A DNA stretch of 64,000 bases, from contig DATLIY010000008.1 of assembly GCA_035539175.1 (NCBI GenBank), positions 1 to 64,000 on the forward strand. Reading direction: 5' to 3'. This DNA is from Acidisarcina sp. (lineage in GTDB: Bacteria > Acidobacteriota > Terriglobia > Terriglobales > Acidobacteriaceae). This document shows, one piece after another, positions 49,316 to 57,759 of this stretch (position 1 is its first letter; each line of letters begins with the position of its first letter). A program made the translations under genes and the position numbers. The notes below the pieces were generated by a model. That model saw only the letters and a list, made by a program, of their open reading frames with translations. It made no database searches and was not told the origin of the DNA.

Positions 49316-51475
49316 CTATTTCAGGAACAGCGGAGCCATTACAAATGCGACGGTGCAAAGCAGCTTGATAAGCACGTGGATCGACGGACCGGCAGTGTCC
49401 TTGAAGGGATCGCCGACCGTGTCTCCTACGACGGCTGCCTTGTGGGCCTCCGAGCGCTTGCCGCCATACTGGCCGGTTTCAATAAACTTCTTTGCGTTAT
49501 CCCATGCGCCGCCGCCGTTGTTCATAAAGGTGGCAAAGAGGATACCTACAATGGTTCCAACCATGAGCAGTCCGGCTACAGCCTCGGCTGCCAGGGTTGG
49601 ATCTTCAGGGCTGATGAACAGGCGGAAGGTGACGCCGACCACGATTGGCACGCCGACAGCCAGCAGGCCGGGAGCGACCATCTGCTTGAGCGCGCCTTTG
49701 GTCACCAGGTCGACGCAGGCGCCGTAGTCTGGCTCTTCCGTGTTCTCCATGATGCCGGGATGTTCACGAAACTGGCGGCGAACTTCCTGGATAACGGTTT
49801 GCGCGGCAGCGCCGACGGCCTTGATCGCCAAGGAGCTGAAGAGGATAACCAGCGCTGCGGCAATCAGGCAGGCGACAAAGACAGCCGGCTTGGAAATATC
49901 GACCTTGGTCAGCAGAAGGGATTCATCCACCACTTTTACGCCAAGTGCATTGAGCTGCCCATACTTCTGGGTAATGAGCTCGTTGATTTCATCGATATAA
50001 GCAGAGAAAAGAAGGAATGCGGCCAGCGCAGCGGAGCCGATGGCATATCCCTTGGTGAGGGCCTTGGTGGTATTACCGACGGAGTCAAGACGGTCGGTGC
50101 GGGTGCGGACTTCTTCCGGCGCGCCGGACATCTCAATGATGCCGCCAGCATTATCGGTGATGGGCCCAAAGGTATCCATCGCCAGGATGTACGCAGCAGT
50201 GGCCAGCATGCCCATGGTGGCGATCGCGGTGCCAAAGAGACCTGCTCCGCGCACCCCAGGCAGCCCATGCAGCCCGCAGTAATATGACCCGAGGATTGCC
50301 GCAGAGATAGCAATCACCGGAGCCGCAGTGGACTCCATGCCGACGGCGAGCCCAGTGATGATGTTGGTTGCCGGGCCGGTCAGCGAGGACTTGGCAATCG
50401 ATGCCACAGGACGGTAGCGATACTCGGTGTAGTACTGCGTGATCCAGACAAATACGTAGCTGTTGGCCATGCCGATAACGCCCGCGGCAAAGAACCACAG
50501 ATTGTTATGCAGCAGGAAGCGCACCGCCACGTAGAAGCCGATGACAGCGAGGCAGGTGGTGACCAGGTAACCGCGATTGAGAGCGGACATCGGGTCCTCC
50601 TCTTCGTTCTTGAGGCGAACGGAGAGAATGCCAAGGATCGATGCGATGAGGCCGAAGGCGCGAGCCACGAACGGGAAGAAGATGCCCAGGATTCCGAATT
50701 TGCCAAAGAGCGCAACAGAGAGAATCATGGCGCCGATGTTTTCCGCAGCGGTGGATTCGAACAGGTCCGCACCGCGGCCCGCGCAGTCGCCCACGTTATC
50801 GCCAACCAGATCGGCGATCACAGCAGGATTGCGGGGATCGTCTTCCGGAATACCGGCTTCCACCTTGCCTACGAGGTCGGCGCCTACATCAGCGGCCTTG
50901 GTGTAGATTCCGCCACCGAGCTGCGCAAAGAGCGCGACAAAGCTGGCGCCGAAGCCGAAGCCGACAATCTGGTAAGGAACCGTCTGCGGATTCTTCATGC
51001 CGCCGAAAGCGAGAAAGATAAGGCCAACGCCAAGCAGCGAGAGCGCGACGACGGAAAGGCCGGTGACCGCACCGCCACGAAGCGCAAGCTGCATAGCACG
51101 ATTGACGGAAGAGCGAGCCGCCGCCGCCGCGCGCAGATTGGCGCGGATGGAGACGAACATTCCGGAGAAACCAGCAAGACCGGAGCAGATGGCGCCGGCG
51201 AAGAAGGAGACGGCCATCTTCCATGCCAGGCCGAAACCCTTCTCATAGAAGTAAAGCGAAAAGAGCAGGATGGCGAGAACGACGCTGAAGCTGTAAATGG
51301 TGGTGTATTGGCGGCGAAGGAAAGCTTCGGCTCCCTTTTTAATCGCGCTTGCGATTTTTTGCATTTCGGGAGTGCCAGAATCGGCGGCAAGAACTTCACG
51401 TGTGAACAACCAGGCGACAACAAGCGATAGGGCACTTACTGTCAAAAAGAACCATACCCATGCAGCTACGGACAC
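49316..51475 (-). CDS. hppA: K+-independent proton-pumping membrane pyrophosphatase
   Basis: An integral membrane protein of 719 residues with about 16 helices that couples pyrophosphate hydrolysis to proton export. The signature loop KAADVGADLVGKVEAGIPEDDPRNPAVIADLVGDNVGDCAGRGADLFES holds the acidic Mg-PPi ligands, and the last loop has GDTVGDPFKDTAGPSIHVLIKL. The segment GNTTKALTKGYAIGSAAL has Lys at the position that marks K+-independent enzymes; K+-dependent ones have Ala there. The start is GTG with GGAGG upstream. A strong hairpin follows the gene. It would save energy from PPi made in biosynthesis. Confidence 0.93.
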   Translation of the reverse strand: MSVAAWVWFFLTVSALSLVVAWLFTREVLAADSGTPEMQKIASAIKKGAEAFLRRQYTTIYSFSVVLAILLFSLYFYEKGFGLAWKMAVSFFAGAICSGLAGFSGMFVSIRANLRAAAAARSSVNRAMQLALRGGAVTGLSVVALSLLGVGLIFLAFGGMKNPQTVPYQIVGFGFGASFVALFAQLGGGIYTKAADVGADLVGKVEAGIPEDDPRNPAVIADLVGDNVGDCAGRGADLFESTAAENIGAMILSVALFGKFGILGIFFPFVARAFGLIASILGILSVRLKNEEEDPMSALNRGYLVTTCLAVIGFYVAVRFLLHNNLWFFAAGVIGMANSYVFVWITQYYTEYRYRPVASIAKSSLTGPATNIITGLAVGMESTAAPVIAISAAILGSYYCGLHGLPGVRGAGLFGTAIATMGMLATAAYILAMDTFGPITDNAGGIIEMSGAPEEVRTRTDRLDSVGNTTKALTKGYAIGSAALAAFLLFSAYIDEINELITQKYGQLNALGVKVVDESLLLTKVDISKPAVFVACLIAAALVILFSSLAIKAVGAAAQTVIQEVRRQFREHPGIMENTEEPDYGACVDLVTKGALKQMVAPGLLAVGVPIVVGVTFRLFISPEDPTLAAEAVAGLLMVGTIVGILFATFMNNGGGAWDNAKKFIETGQYGGKRSEAHKAAVVGDTVGDPFKDTAGPSIHVLIKLLCTVAFVMAPLFLK

Positions 51476-51684
51476 ACTTCCTCCATTGCGGGGCTCTTGT
51501 CAAAGAGCCTCGGTCGATCCTGACCTCACTCCACTTAGGGGAAACACAGAACGATAGCACGTCGACTATTCCATGCGCCAACGAAAATCTGATCTGTGTG
51601 CTCCTACGTACATGGTCTTCCCTCGCCTTACTTGAATGCCGCGTAACTTTACCCCAGGTGGCACTCAAAATGGAAGAGAGAATC

Positions 51685-53202
51685 CTACTCAATGGGAACG
51701 CGAATCAGGTCAGCAACGTCGGGATTATCGGCGGGCCGTGGATGGAGCTTGAAGAGGACCAGTTGATTGCGGTCAGAGTCGTCAAAGGCAGGAAAAGTGG
51801 CGACCTGCTCCAGCCAGTACTGGGTATGCAGATCTTCGAGGGTACCTGGATCGAGGTCGTTCCATGCTGCGTAATATCCAGGCTGATACTTCTGCAGCCG
51901 GCTGGGCAGATCGAGCGTGCCGAAGTCATCGCAGATGCTGGGCAATCCGGTGATTAATGTGATGTCGTTTCCGCTGATCGACAGCAGGAGGCGATTCCCG
52001 TTGGGATGCGCGTCCATATAACGCGTCAGGTCGCGGGCAGCGTTCACAAAGGTGAACTCGGGTTGACGGACAAAGCGGATCGTCTCCTGCGCATTTCTCA
52101 CAAGAGAGAACACGATGACAGCGACGGCAACGCTCCCGATGGCCCGGTTGGCACGCAGCAACGCTGCTGCCGCTAGCGCCACAATAAAGAACACGAAGAC
52201 CGCCACCACAGCGTAGTACCGGGGCTGCATGTTGTTATGGAAACCAATAAAGAAGAAGTAACCCGCCACGGCAAGCAGAGACGAAACAAACAGCGGGTTG
52301 CTCCAAAGCGAGCGCGCAATCAATAGAGAGGTCACCACCATGGCCAGGGCCAGCAGCACCAGGGTTCGATCCACCCAGAGAGCACCGTGAACGGAGTAAT
52401 AGAAGGTGACGATCCAGCCGAGGATTGTGGTGGGCTTGGTATAGACGTTGACCAAAAAGAGATAGCGGTAATCCTGCAAATAGTTGTGCCGCACCACCAT
52501 CGCGAAGTATGCGCTGAACAGCAAGCCGGCAGTGGCACCCATGGCCGCGGCGGAGCGAAGGAAGTTCGCAAGGTTCTTCCGCTGCGGATACCACAGTGCA
52601 TAGAGGATCGCGGGCAGAAGAAAGAGAGCGGTCGTCTTGGTAAGGACCATGAGGCAATACAGCACGCCCATGAGAGCCGCCAGACCCAGCCTGCGGCCCT
52701 GAGCAGTTGTCGCGGCGGCACGGCCGGCGATGAGCAGGCTGAGGAGTGTAAGGCAAATAAGCAGCGGCTCCAGAATGGCAAGACGGCTGAAGCAGAAGAA
52801 GAAGGAGCTGGCAGCAATCAGCGATGTGCCGAGCAGCGCAACCCAGCGCTCCGAATTGGCGCGCAACAGCGCATAGGCGAGTACGAGATTGCAGACAAAG
52901 AGCGAGACGGCAAGGGCACGCGCTGCCTGAAGGCTGACTCCGGTGAAGTGAAACAGAATCCACTCCAGAAAGGGCCAGACGGGAAGGGCCGCAGCACAAT
53001 TAAAGTCTCCGGGAACGAACCATGAGCCACGGACGAAGTATTCGATGGCGGCATTGCCATACCATCCTTCGTCGGTGTACTTCGACCAGTCCATCCAGCG
53101 CGAATAATTGGGAAAGTCCGCGCGGAGATTGGAGAAGTGCATGCTGGCGAAAATTGCGATCGCGGCTATCCAGGAATACAGCAGTAGTTTCTTAAACTTC
53201 AT
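51685..53202 (-). CDS. GT39/ArnT-like membrane glycosyltransferase
   Basis: A polytopic protein of 505 residues with roughly eleven to twelve hydrophobic helices and a C-terminal periplasmic domain of about 110 residues. The first periplasmic loop has the acidic motif YTDEGWYGNAAIEYF, matching the DE site of GT-C enzymes such as PMT and ArnT. Such enzymes move a sugar from a lipid carrier onto lipid A, protein or another lipid. Later loops carry LAILEPLLICLTL and HNNMQPRYYAVVAVF. There is no strong ribosome site. No partner genes for a specific sugar are nearby, so donor and acceptor are unknown. Confidence 0.75.
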   Translation of the reverse strand: MKFKKLLLYSWIAAIAIFASMHFSNLRADFPNYSRWMDWSKYTDEGWYGNAAIEYFVRGSWFVPGDFNCAAALPVWPFLEWILFHFTGVSLQAARALAVSLFVCNLVLAYALLRANSERWVALLGTSLIAASSFFFCFSRLAILEPLLICLTLLSLLIAGRAAATTAQGRRLGLAALMGVLYCLMVLTKTTALFLLPAILYALWYPQRKNLANFLRSAAAMGATAGLLFSAYFAMVVRHNYLQDYRYLFLVNVYTKPTTILGWIVTFYYSVHGALWVDRTLVLLALAMVVTSLLIARSLWSNPLFVSSLLAVAGYFFFIGFHNNMQPRYYAVVAVFVFFIVALAAAALLRANRAIGSVAVAVIVFSLVRNAQETIRFVRQPEFTFVNAARDLTRYMDAHPNGNRLLLSISGNDITLITGLPSICDDFGTLDLPSRLQKYQPGYYAAWNDLDPGTLEDLHTQYWLEQVATFPAFDDSDRNQLVLFKLHPRPADNPDVADLIRVPIE

Positions 53203-53303
53203 GGAATATGGAAGAGCCCAGCGCGCGTAGTTATGCGTTCGAGAGCCATGGGCGCTGGGATCCTGCGTCTAAGTATAGCGAAGCAAAGGCGCTGAGCCTA
53301 TTC

Positions 53304-54407
53304 CTATTCGTATGCCAGGGCGTCGATCGGATCCTTGTGAGCAGCCTTGAGTGCGGGGTAGACCGCGCCAATCAGGGCTCCGGCAAAGGCAATCGCGGCC
53401 CCTTTCAGCATCCACCCGGCGGTGAGTTGGAAGCTGAAGGTTGGATTGCGATAGCTGAGAAAGGCACGCAGGACGAAGGCCAGCAGAATTCCCAGAAGAA
53501 CGCCTGCGACGGACAAGACCAGGGTCTCCCGCAGCACTACGCGCACAATGTAGGTCTTGGACGCACCGAGAGACTTGAGAATGCCAATCTCCCGGGTGCG
53601 CTCCATCACCGCGGTATACATCGATTGAAAGATGACGAGGAAGCCGACGATAACGGCGATCCAGATGACGGTATAGAGCGCGGTAGTGAACGCGGGGAGA
53701 TGCGCCGGAGTCATCAGGGAGAGCCACTCGTCCATGGTCTGCACCTGATATTCCGACATTCCTGGCAGCGCCTTGATCTCTTTGCGGATGAGTTCCTGGT
53801 TGGCGAGGTTATCGCTCTTCAAATAGAAGAGGGTTGCATGTCCGTCGGAGCCCATCAGAGATCCCAGCGTATCGAGGCGCAAAAATTTGCGGCCTCCCTT
53901 GCCATGCTCCACGATGCCCGAAACCCGGAAATCGTGATTGAGGATCTTGATCGTGTCCCCGACCTTGTGGCCATTGTCCGCCCGGGCGTAGTAGTCGTCG
54001 ATAATGGCATCGTTGGGGCCTTGAAACGGGCCGCCTGCAATAAATTCGAAGGGCTTGAGGGCGTTGTAGCTCGCGTAATCGATGCCCCAGATGGTCTCAA
54101 CCGATCCGGCAGTACTAAGGTTCGTGATGACCGGGGCGACGACTTGAATATGAGGAACCTTGCGGAGCACATCGGCCACGCGAACCGGCGCCGGAGCACC
54201 GCCGACGCCGCTGAGGAAGCTGGCGTTGGCCGGACGCACGATCATGTCCGCGCCGATGCCGCTGACGCGCGTCTTCTGATCGTTGAGCATGCCAAACATA
54301 ATGGCCACGATGGAAAGGATCATGACGACTTCAATCGCGACGGCGAAGATGCTGATGGCAGTACGCAGGGGCCGATGCAGCAGATTGTTGAGGACCAGCT
54401 TATTCAT
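53304..54407 (-). CDS. ABC transporter permease, FtsX/MacB fold
   Basis: A 367-residue inner-membrane subunit. TM1 is at about 15-40 (LRTAISIFAVAIEVVMILSIVAIMFG), followed by a MacB-type periplasmic domain (about 45-245) and the FtsX domain with three helices (TALYTVIWIAVIVGFLVIFQSMYTAVMERTREIGILKSLGASKTYIVRVVLRETLVLSVAGVLLGILLAF, and a last helix before ALKAAHKDPIDALAYE). TREIGILKSLGAS is the usual coupling segment for the ATPase. The ATP-binding subunit is not adjacent, so this gene is orphaned in the window. The start at 54407 fits TM1; the longer frame encodes a tandem repeat (KIAFQFKIAFQF). Confidence 0.85.
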   Translation of the reverse strand: MNKLVLNNLLHRPLRTAISIFAVAIEVVMILSIVAIMFGMLNDQKTRVSGIGADMIVRPANASFLSGVGGAPAPVRVADVLRKVPHIQVVAPVITNLSTAGSVETIWGIDYASYNALKPFEFIAGGPFQGPNDAIIDDYYARADNGHKVGDTIKILNHDFRVSGIVEHGKGGRKFLRLDTLGSLMGSDGHATLFYLKSDNLANQELIRKEIKALPGMSEYQVQTMDEWLSLMTPAHLPAFTTALYTVIWIAVIVGFLVIFQSMYTAVMERTREIGILKSLGASKTYIVRVVLRETLVLSVAGVLLGILLAFVLRAFLSYRNPTFSFQLTAGWMLKGAAIAFAGALIGAVYPALKAAHKDPIDALAYE

Positions 54408-54426
54408 TCTTGCGACAACCTTCCCA

Positions 54427-54462
54427 AATTGAAACGCGATCTTGAATTGAAACGCAATCTTT
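54427..54462. repeat. Tandem 18-bp repeat in the ABC-permease leader
   Basis: Two adjacent 18-base units, 54427-54444 (AATTGAAACGCGATCTTG) and 54445-54462 (AATTGAAACGCAATCTTT), differ at two positions. They lie 20 bases upstream of the permease start on the minus strand. They may be a duplicated regulator site or simple slippage. Confidence 0.7.
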
Positions 54463-54603
54463 ATCCCGGAGGCCTCTCGGAGGCGCACATCCGGTTCGAT
54501 AAGCCTGCTAAACAGGTTAGCATCCGCACCGGGGTTGCGCTTTCCCGGGGGCTTGCGGGAGACTAGGGAGAGAATCCGCTCCTGAGCTTGGGCTGGCCGA
54601 CCT

Positions 54604-54636
54604 GGTTACCCCGCACCATATTTGGTGCACGTAACC
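54604..54636. promoter_or_regulatory. Nested palindrome with GGTTAC/GTAACC ends
   Basis: GGTTAC, three bases, GCACCA, four bases, TGGTGC, two bases, GTAACC form a nested inverted repeat of 33 bases. It lies about 100 bases before the RodZ-like gene, on the upstream side of its likely promoter. The same GTAACC/GGTAAC pair recurs at 54686-54716. Confidence 0.55.
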
Positions 54637-54677
54637 CGTTAGTGTTATGAAAATAAAGGTTAAATCGCATTTTTCTT

Positions 54678-54716
54678 TTGACGTTGTAACCACATCGCCT
54701 TATGGTAGCGGGTAAC
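54678..54716 (+). promoter_or_regulatory. Promoter of the RodZ-like gene with an overlapping inverted repeat
   Basis: TTGACG (54678-54683), 17 bases and TATGGT (54701-54706) form a good sigma-70 promoter. GTAACC (54686-54691) and GGTAAC (54711-54716) bracket the -10 region as an inverted pair, so a protein bound there would block the promoter. Confidence 0.55.
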
Positions 54717-54739
54717 GACCTGGATTACAGGATCTGTAC

Positions 54740-55249
54740 ATGGAGCATTTCGGCGAAGAACTGAAACGAGAGCGGGAATCCCGCGGTATCGGACTGCAGG
54801 AGATCACGGCGGCTACCAAGATTAGTAGCCGGCACTTGGTGGCTCTGGAGGACGAAAAGTTCCGTCAACTCCCCGGCGGCGTCTTCAACAAGGGCATCGT
54901 GCGCGGCTATGCGCGCGTTGTGGGCCTGGATGAGGACACATGGGTGAATCGCTACCTCACCGCCTATCAGCAGAGCGGCGCTATCTGCGACGACGATATC
55001 AGTTGGTTTGCCTTTGCCGAGAATGTCAGCAAAGCACGCCCAGGAAAGCGGGATCGCTCTGCGGAGAGGCTTCGCTGGGCTGGCGTATTTGTGTTGTTGA
55101 CGGTGCTGGCTGTCGCAGCCTATTTCGTCTATGGATATGTACACCAGCGCCTGACGGCGCTGCCGGTGCACGCTGCCGAGCAAAGCACCTTAGTCCTGGG
55201 CGACGGCCACCTTTCGCGGATCGCGACGTTTCCTGGTTGCCGGGCGTAA
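54740..55249 (+). CDS. RodZ-like helix-turn-helix membrane protein
   Basis: A 169-residue protein. Residues 1-75 are an HTH_25/XRE domain as in RodZ (FGEELKRERESRGIGLQEITAATKISSRHLVALEDEKFRQLPGGVFNKGIVRGYARVVGLD). A basic linker (KARPGKRDRSAERLRW) and one membrane helix (AGVFVLLTVLAVAAYFVYGYV, about 112-132) follow. The periplasmic part is only about 37 residues, so the beta domain of full RodZ is missing. It may link cytoskeleton and membrane, or act as a membrane-bound regulator. AGGA lies eight bases before the ATG. Its upstream region has the GGTTAC palindromes. Confidence 0.8.
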   Translation: MEHFGEELKRERESRGIGLQEITAATKISSRHLVALEDEKFRQLPGGVFNKGIVRGYARVVGLDEDTWVNRYLTAYQQSGAICDDDISWFAFAENVSKARPGKRDRSAERLRWAGVFVLLTVLAVAAYFVYGYVHQRLTALPVHAAEQSTLVLGDGHLSRIATFPGCRA

Positions 55250-55369
55250 TCGGCCCTGTTAGCGGCTCCCCTGTCCCAGGCAACGCCAGCCCATCGTGAT
55301 TCCTATATCTAAAGGCAGGTTCTTTCTGTGTAGAATGGTGGCGCAAATCAGGAAGGAACTGTTGCCATC

Positions 55370-56020
55370 ATGTCTAAATTTATCCATGCGACGCTTGTCG
55401 TGACATTTGCGATGACCAGTTGTCTGGTTCCTCGCCATTCTGCAGCGGAGGCTGCGGCATCCGCGCCTGCAGATCAATCCTATGATCGTTCCGATCTGAA
55501 TATGACCTACCATCCGCCCGCCGGCTGGACTACGCAGGATGTAGCACAGGTAAAGGCGGAGGGGCCCAATGCCAAGGCTGCGGAATGTATGAAGATTCTC
55601 TTCTCGTCGACACCGCCAAATGTCGGGGAAGGCGCAGAGGGCCTTAGCCTTGGTGTAACGGTCGTCGATGCGGTGCGCAGTTGCGTACCCAAGGACATGA
55701 CTCCCGAAGCACAATTGCAATCGATGGTAGAGAACACGGGCAAGATGCCGGGCCTGAAGACCGTGAAAAATCCGAGTGCCTACTTTATCGACGGGCGCAC
55801 CTTCTGGGGGACGGTGGCGAAGGGCAAGCCGCAGCTAGCCTCGGGGAGCACCAGCAACACGGAGGTCTACGTGGCCATGGTGGGAGCCGTGGTGAAAGAT
55901 CACGTCATTCTGTGGGAGATGACTGCGGCCGATATCCCGATGTTGCAGCAGATGGCGACTTCGACCATCCAATTTACCGGCAAGCAGCCGCACATCCTTT
56001 ATAAGGTCAACATCAAATAG
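55370..56020 (+). CDS. Exported protein of unknown function
   Basis: A 216-residue protein with a signal peptide (FIHATLVVTFAMTSCLVPRHSAAEA). The Cys at residue 18 could be lipidated, but the lipobox is poor. The mature part has NMTYHPPAGWTTQDVAQVKAEG, then GLSLGVTVVDAVRSCVPKDMTPEAQLQSM, and a beta-rich end (NTEVYVAMVGAVVKDHVILWEMTAAD). This resembles acidobacterial exported proteins of unknown role; I know no tested function. AGGAAGGA lies about ten bases before the ATG. A long hairpin and a terminator follow. Confidence 0.7.
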   Translation: MSKFIHATLVVTFAMTSCLVPRHSAAEAAASAPADQSYDRSDLNMTYHPPAGWTTQDVAQVKAEGPNAKAAECMKILFSSTPPNVGEGAEGLSLGVTVVDAVRSCVPKDMTPEAQLQSMVENTGKMPGLKTVKNPSAYFIDGRTFWGTVAKGKPQLASGSTSNTEVYVAMVGAVVKDHVILWEMTAADIPMLQQMATSTIQFTGKQPHILYKVNIK

Positions 56021-56043
56021 CCCAATCCAGCGGCCGTTCTATT

Positions 56044-56112
56044 GGTTCGGTAACTTCTGGTCCTGCCTCCCGGCGTGGCATTGCAGGCATGGGCCAGAAG
56101 TTGCCGAGAGCC
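56044..56112 (+). other. Long imperfect hairpin of unknown role
   Basis: Bases 56044-56060 pair with 56094-56112 to form 17 base pairs with only a two-base bulge. Inside, CCTGC and GCAGG can pair again. It begins 24 bases after the upstream stop codon and is followed directly by a separate terminator. It is too long for an ordinary terminator and has no U-run of its own. It could be a structured RNA or a repeated palindromic element. Confidence 0.5.
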
Positions 56113-56151
56113 AAGTTCCTCCGAGACTTCCGAGCGTCTGAACTTTTTTTT
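56113..56151 (+). terminator. Rho-independent terminator upstream of metK
   Basis: AAGTTC pairs with GAACTT and, inside, AGAC pairs with GTCT across an asymmetric internal loop. Eight T follow (56144-56151). It probably ends the transcript of the exported-protein gene. The 280 bases from there to metK hold its leader; no known SAM-riboswitch pattern was recognised there. Confidence 0.7.
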
Positions 56152-56431
56152 GACTGGATCATAAATCGTGCAGCACTCGGTCTTTTCCGTGGGTGTTGTC
56201 TGGGCTGATGGCCCGTTCGCTGCGCTCCAGCGCCCACTCGCACAGGGTTTCTGCCATCTGGCTGAAACTTTTTGCTCTTGCTGTTCGGCTCTGCTACCGT
56301 TTTGATAGACGCTTGCGGCCCATTGGGGTCCTGGCTGCCTGAGCCCGCTTATCAAGCAAATTCGCGCAGTTCCTTCCAGAGAGAAACAGCGACAGCGGCA
56401 GGGCGAGAAATCAAACAGGGAGGAAACTGGC

Positions 56432-57607
56432 TTGTCTTCAAAAGACCGCTTTTTGTTTACATCTGAATCGGTAACGGAAGGTCATCCTGACAAAATTGCC
56501 GATCAAATCTCGGATGCGATTCTGGATGCCTGTCTCGAGCAGGACAACTATAGCCGAGTAGCCTGCGAAACTCTGACCGCGACCGGTCTGGTAGTGATCG
56601 CCGGCGAGATTACCACCAAGGCTTATGTCGATTTACAGTCGCTGGTTCGCGGTGTCGTGGCTGCTATTGGCTACGACAATGCACTTTATGGATTCGACTC
56701 CAACACCTGCGCAGTCATCTCGACGATCAATAAGCAGTCTGGCGATATTGCGCAAGGCGTGGATACAGGCGGCGCAGGCGATCAGGGCATGATGTTCGGC
56801 TATGCCTCCAACGAGAATGAAGACTACATGCCGACGCCCATTGCGCTGGCTCACGCGTTGACGCGGCGCCTGACGGAAGTTCGCAAGAGCGGCCTGCTCT
56901 CCTACCTGCGGCCCGACGGCAAGAGCCAGGTAACGGTGGAGTACGACGAGAACAACAAGCCGGTGCGCATCGACGCTGTGGTTATCTCTTCGCAGCATTC
57001 GGACACGGTGACGAACGAACAGCTTCACGCCGATATTCTGAAGCACGTTATTCAGGCAGTTCTGCCCGCGAAGCTTCTGGACGAGAACACGAAGTATCAC
57101 ATCAATCCCACGGGCCGATTTGTGATTGGTGGCCCCATGGGCGACACCGGTCTGACAGGCCGCAAGATCATCGTCGACACCTACGGCGGAATGGGCCGTC
57201 ACGGTGGTGGCGCATTCAGCGGCAAGGATCCGACAAAGGTGGATCGCTCCGCGGCCTACATGGCGCGCTATATCGCGAAGAATATCGTGGCTGCCGGCCT
57301 GGCCGAGCGCTGCGAAGTTCAGCTTGCCTATGCCATCGGCGTAGCGGAGCCGGTGAGCGTGCTGGTGGAAACATTCGGCACCGGTAAGCTGGAATCAACG
57401 CAACTGCAGGAGCTGGTACGGGCAAACTTCAGCCTGACACCAAAGGGCATTATCGAAAGCCTGAACCTGCGTCGCCCCATTTATCGCCAGACCGCTGCCT
57501 ATGGCCACTTCGGCCGCAAGGGACCTGATTTTACCTGGGAAGCAACCGATAAGGTCGCGGCACTGCGGGAGCAGGCTGCGCTGAAGGCGGGAGCAGCAGC
57601 GAAGTAA
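56432..57607 (+). CDS. metK: S-adenosylmethionine synthetase
   Basis: MetK makes SAM from methionine and ATP in the cytoplasm. The 391 residues include [25 protein letters not shown] at the N-terminus, [12 protein letters not shown], the ATP-binding loop [21 protein letters not shown] and [19 protein letters not shown]. The start is TTG with AGGGAGG about eight bases upstream. A terminator follows. With ahcY 2.2 kb downstream and the SahR-like regulator between them, SAM making and SAH removal are grouped here. The 5' leader is long (about 280 bases). Confidence 0.96.
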   Translation: MSSKDRFLFTSESVTEGHPDKIADQISDAILDACLEQDNYSRVACETLTATGLVVIAGEITTKAYVDLQSLVRGVVAAIGYDNALYGFDSNTCAVISTINKQSGDIAQGVDTGGAGDQGMMFGYASNENEDYMPTPIALAHALTRRLTEVRKSGLLSYLRPDGKSQVTVEYDENNKPVRIDAVVISSQHSDTVTNEQLHADILKHVIQAVLPAKLLDENTKYHINPTGRFVIGGPMGDTGLTGRKIIVDTYGGMGRHGGGAFSGKDPTKVDRSAAYMARYIAKNIVAAGLAERCEVQLAYAIGVAEPVSVLVETFGTGKLESTQLQELVRANFSLTPKGIIESLNLRRPIYRQTAAYGHFGRKGPDFTWEATDKVAALREQAALKAGAAAK

Positions 57608-57625
57608 TCCAGAAGTCGGAGCAGT

Positions 57626-57660
57626 AAGGGGGGCAGGCTCGCGATGAGCTTGCCCCTTTT
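57626..57660 (+). terminator. Rho-independent terminator of metK
   Basis: A stem of about 14 bp with one wobble pair (core GGGCAGGCTC with GAGCTTGCCC) and a five-base loop is followed by T-rich sequence. It lies 18 bases after the metK stop. Confidence 0.85.
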
Positions 57661-57759
57661 GCTTTGGCGATTTTCTTTTTGACCGCAAGAATCGGAGTGT
57701 GGCCAACGACACCCAGGCGCCAAGCTGTGTGGAGGTGCTATTTTGCTTGGAGGTGCATC

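Noticed and set aside
50507-51430. 307-codon plus-strand frame opposite hppA
   Set aside because: Antisense shadow; a charged, low-complexity translation with no domain.
56152-56431. SAM or SAH riboswitch in the metK leader, and likewise before ahcY
   Set aside because: None of the conserved core sequences I know for SAM-I, SAM-II, SAM-IV or SAH switches was seen; the ahcY leader is too short and carries a protein operator instead.
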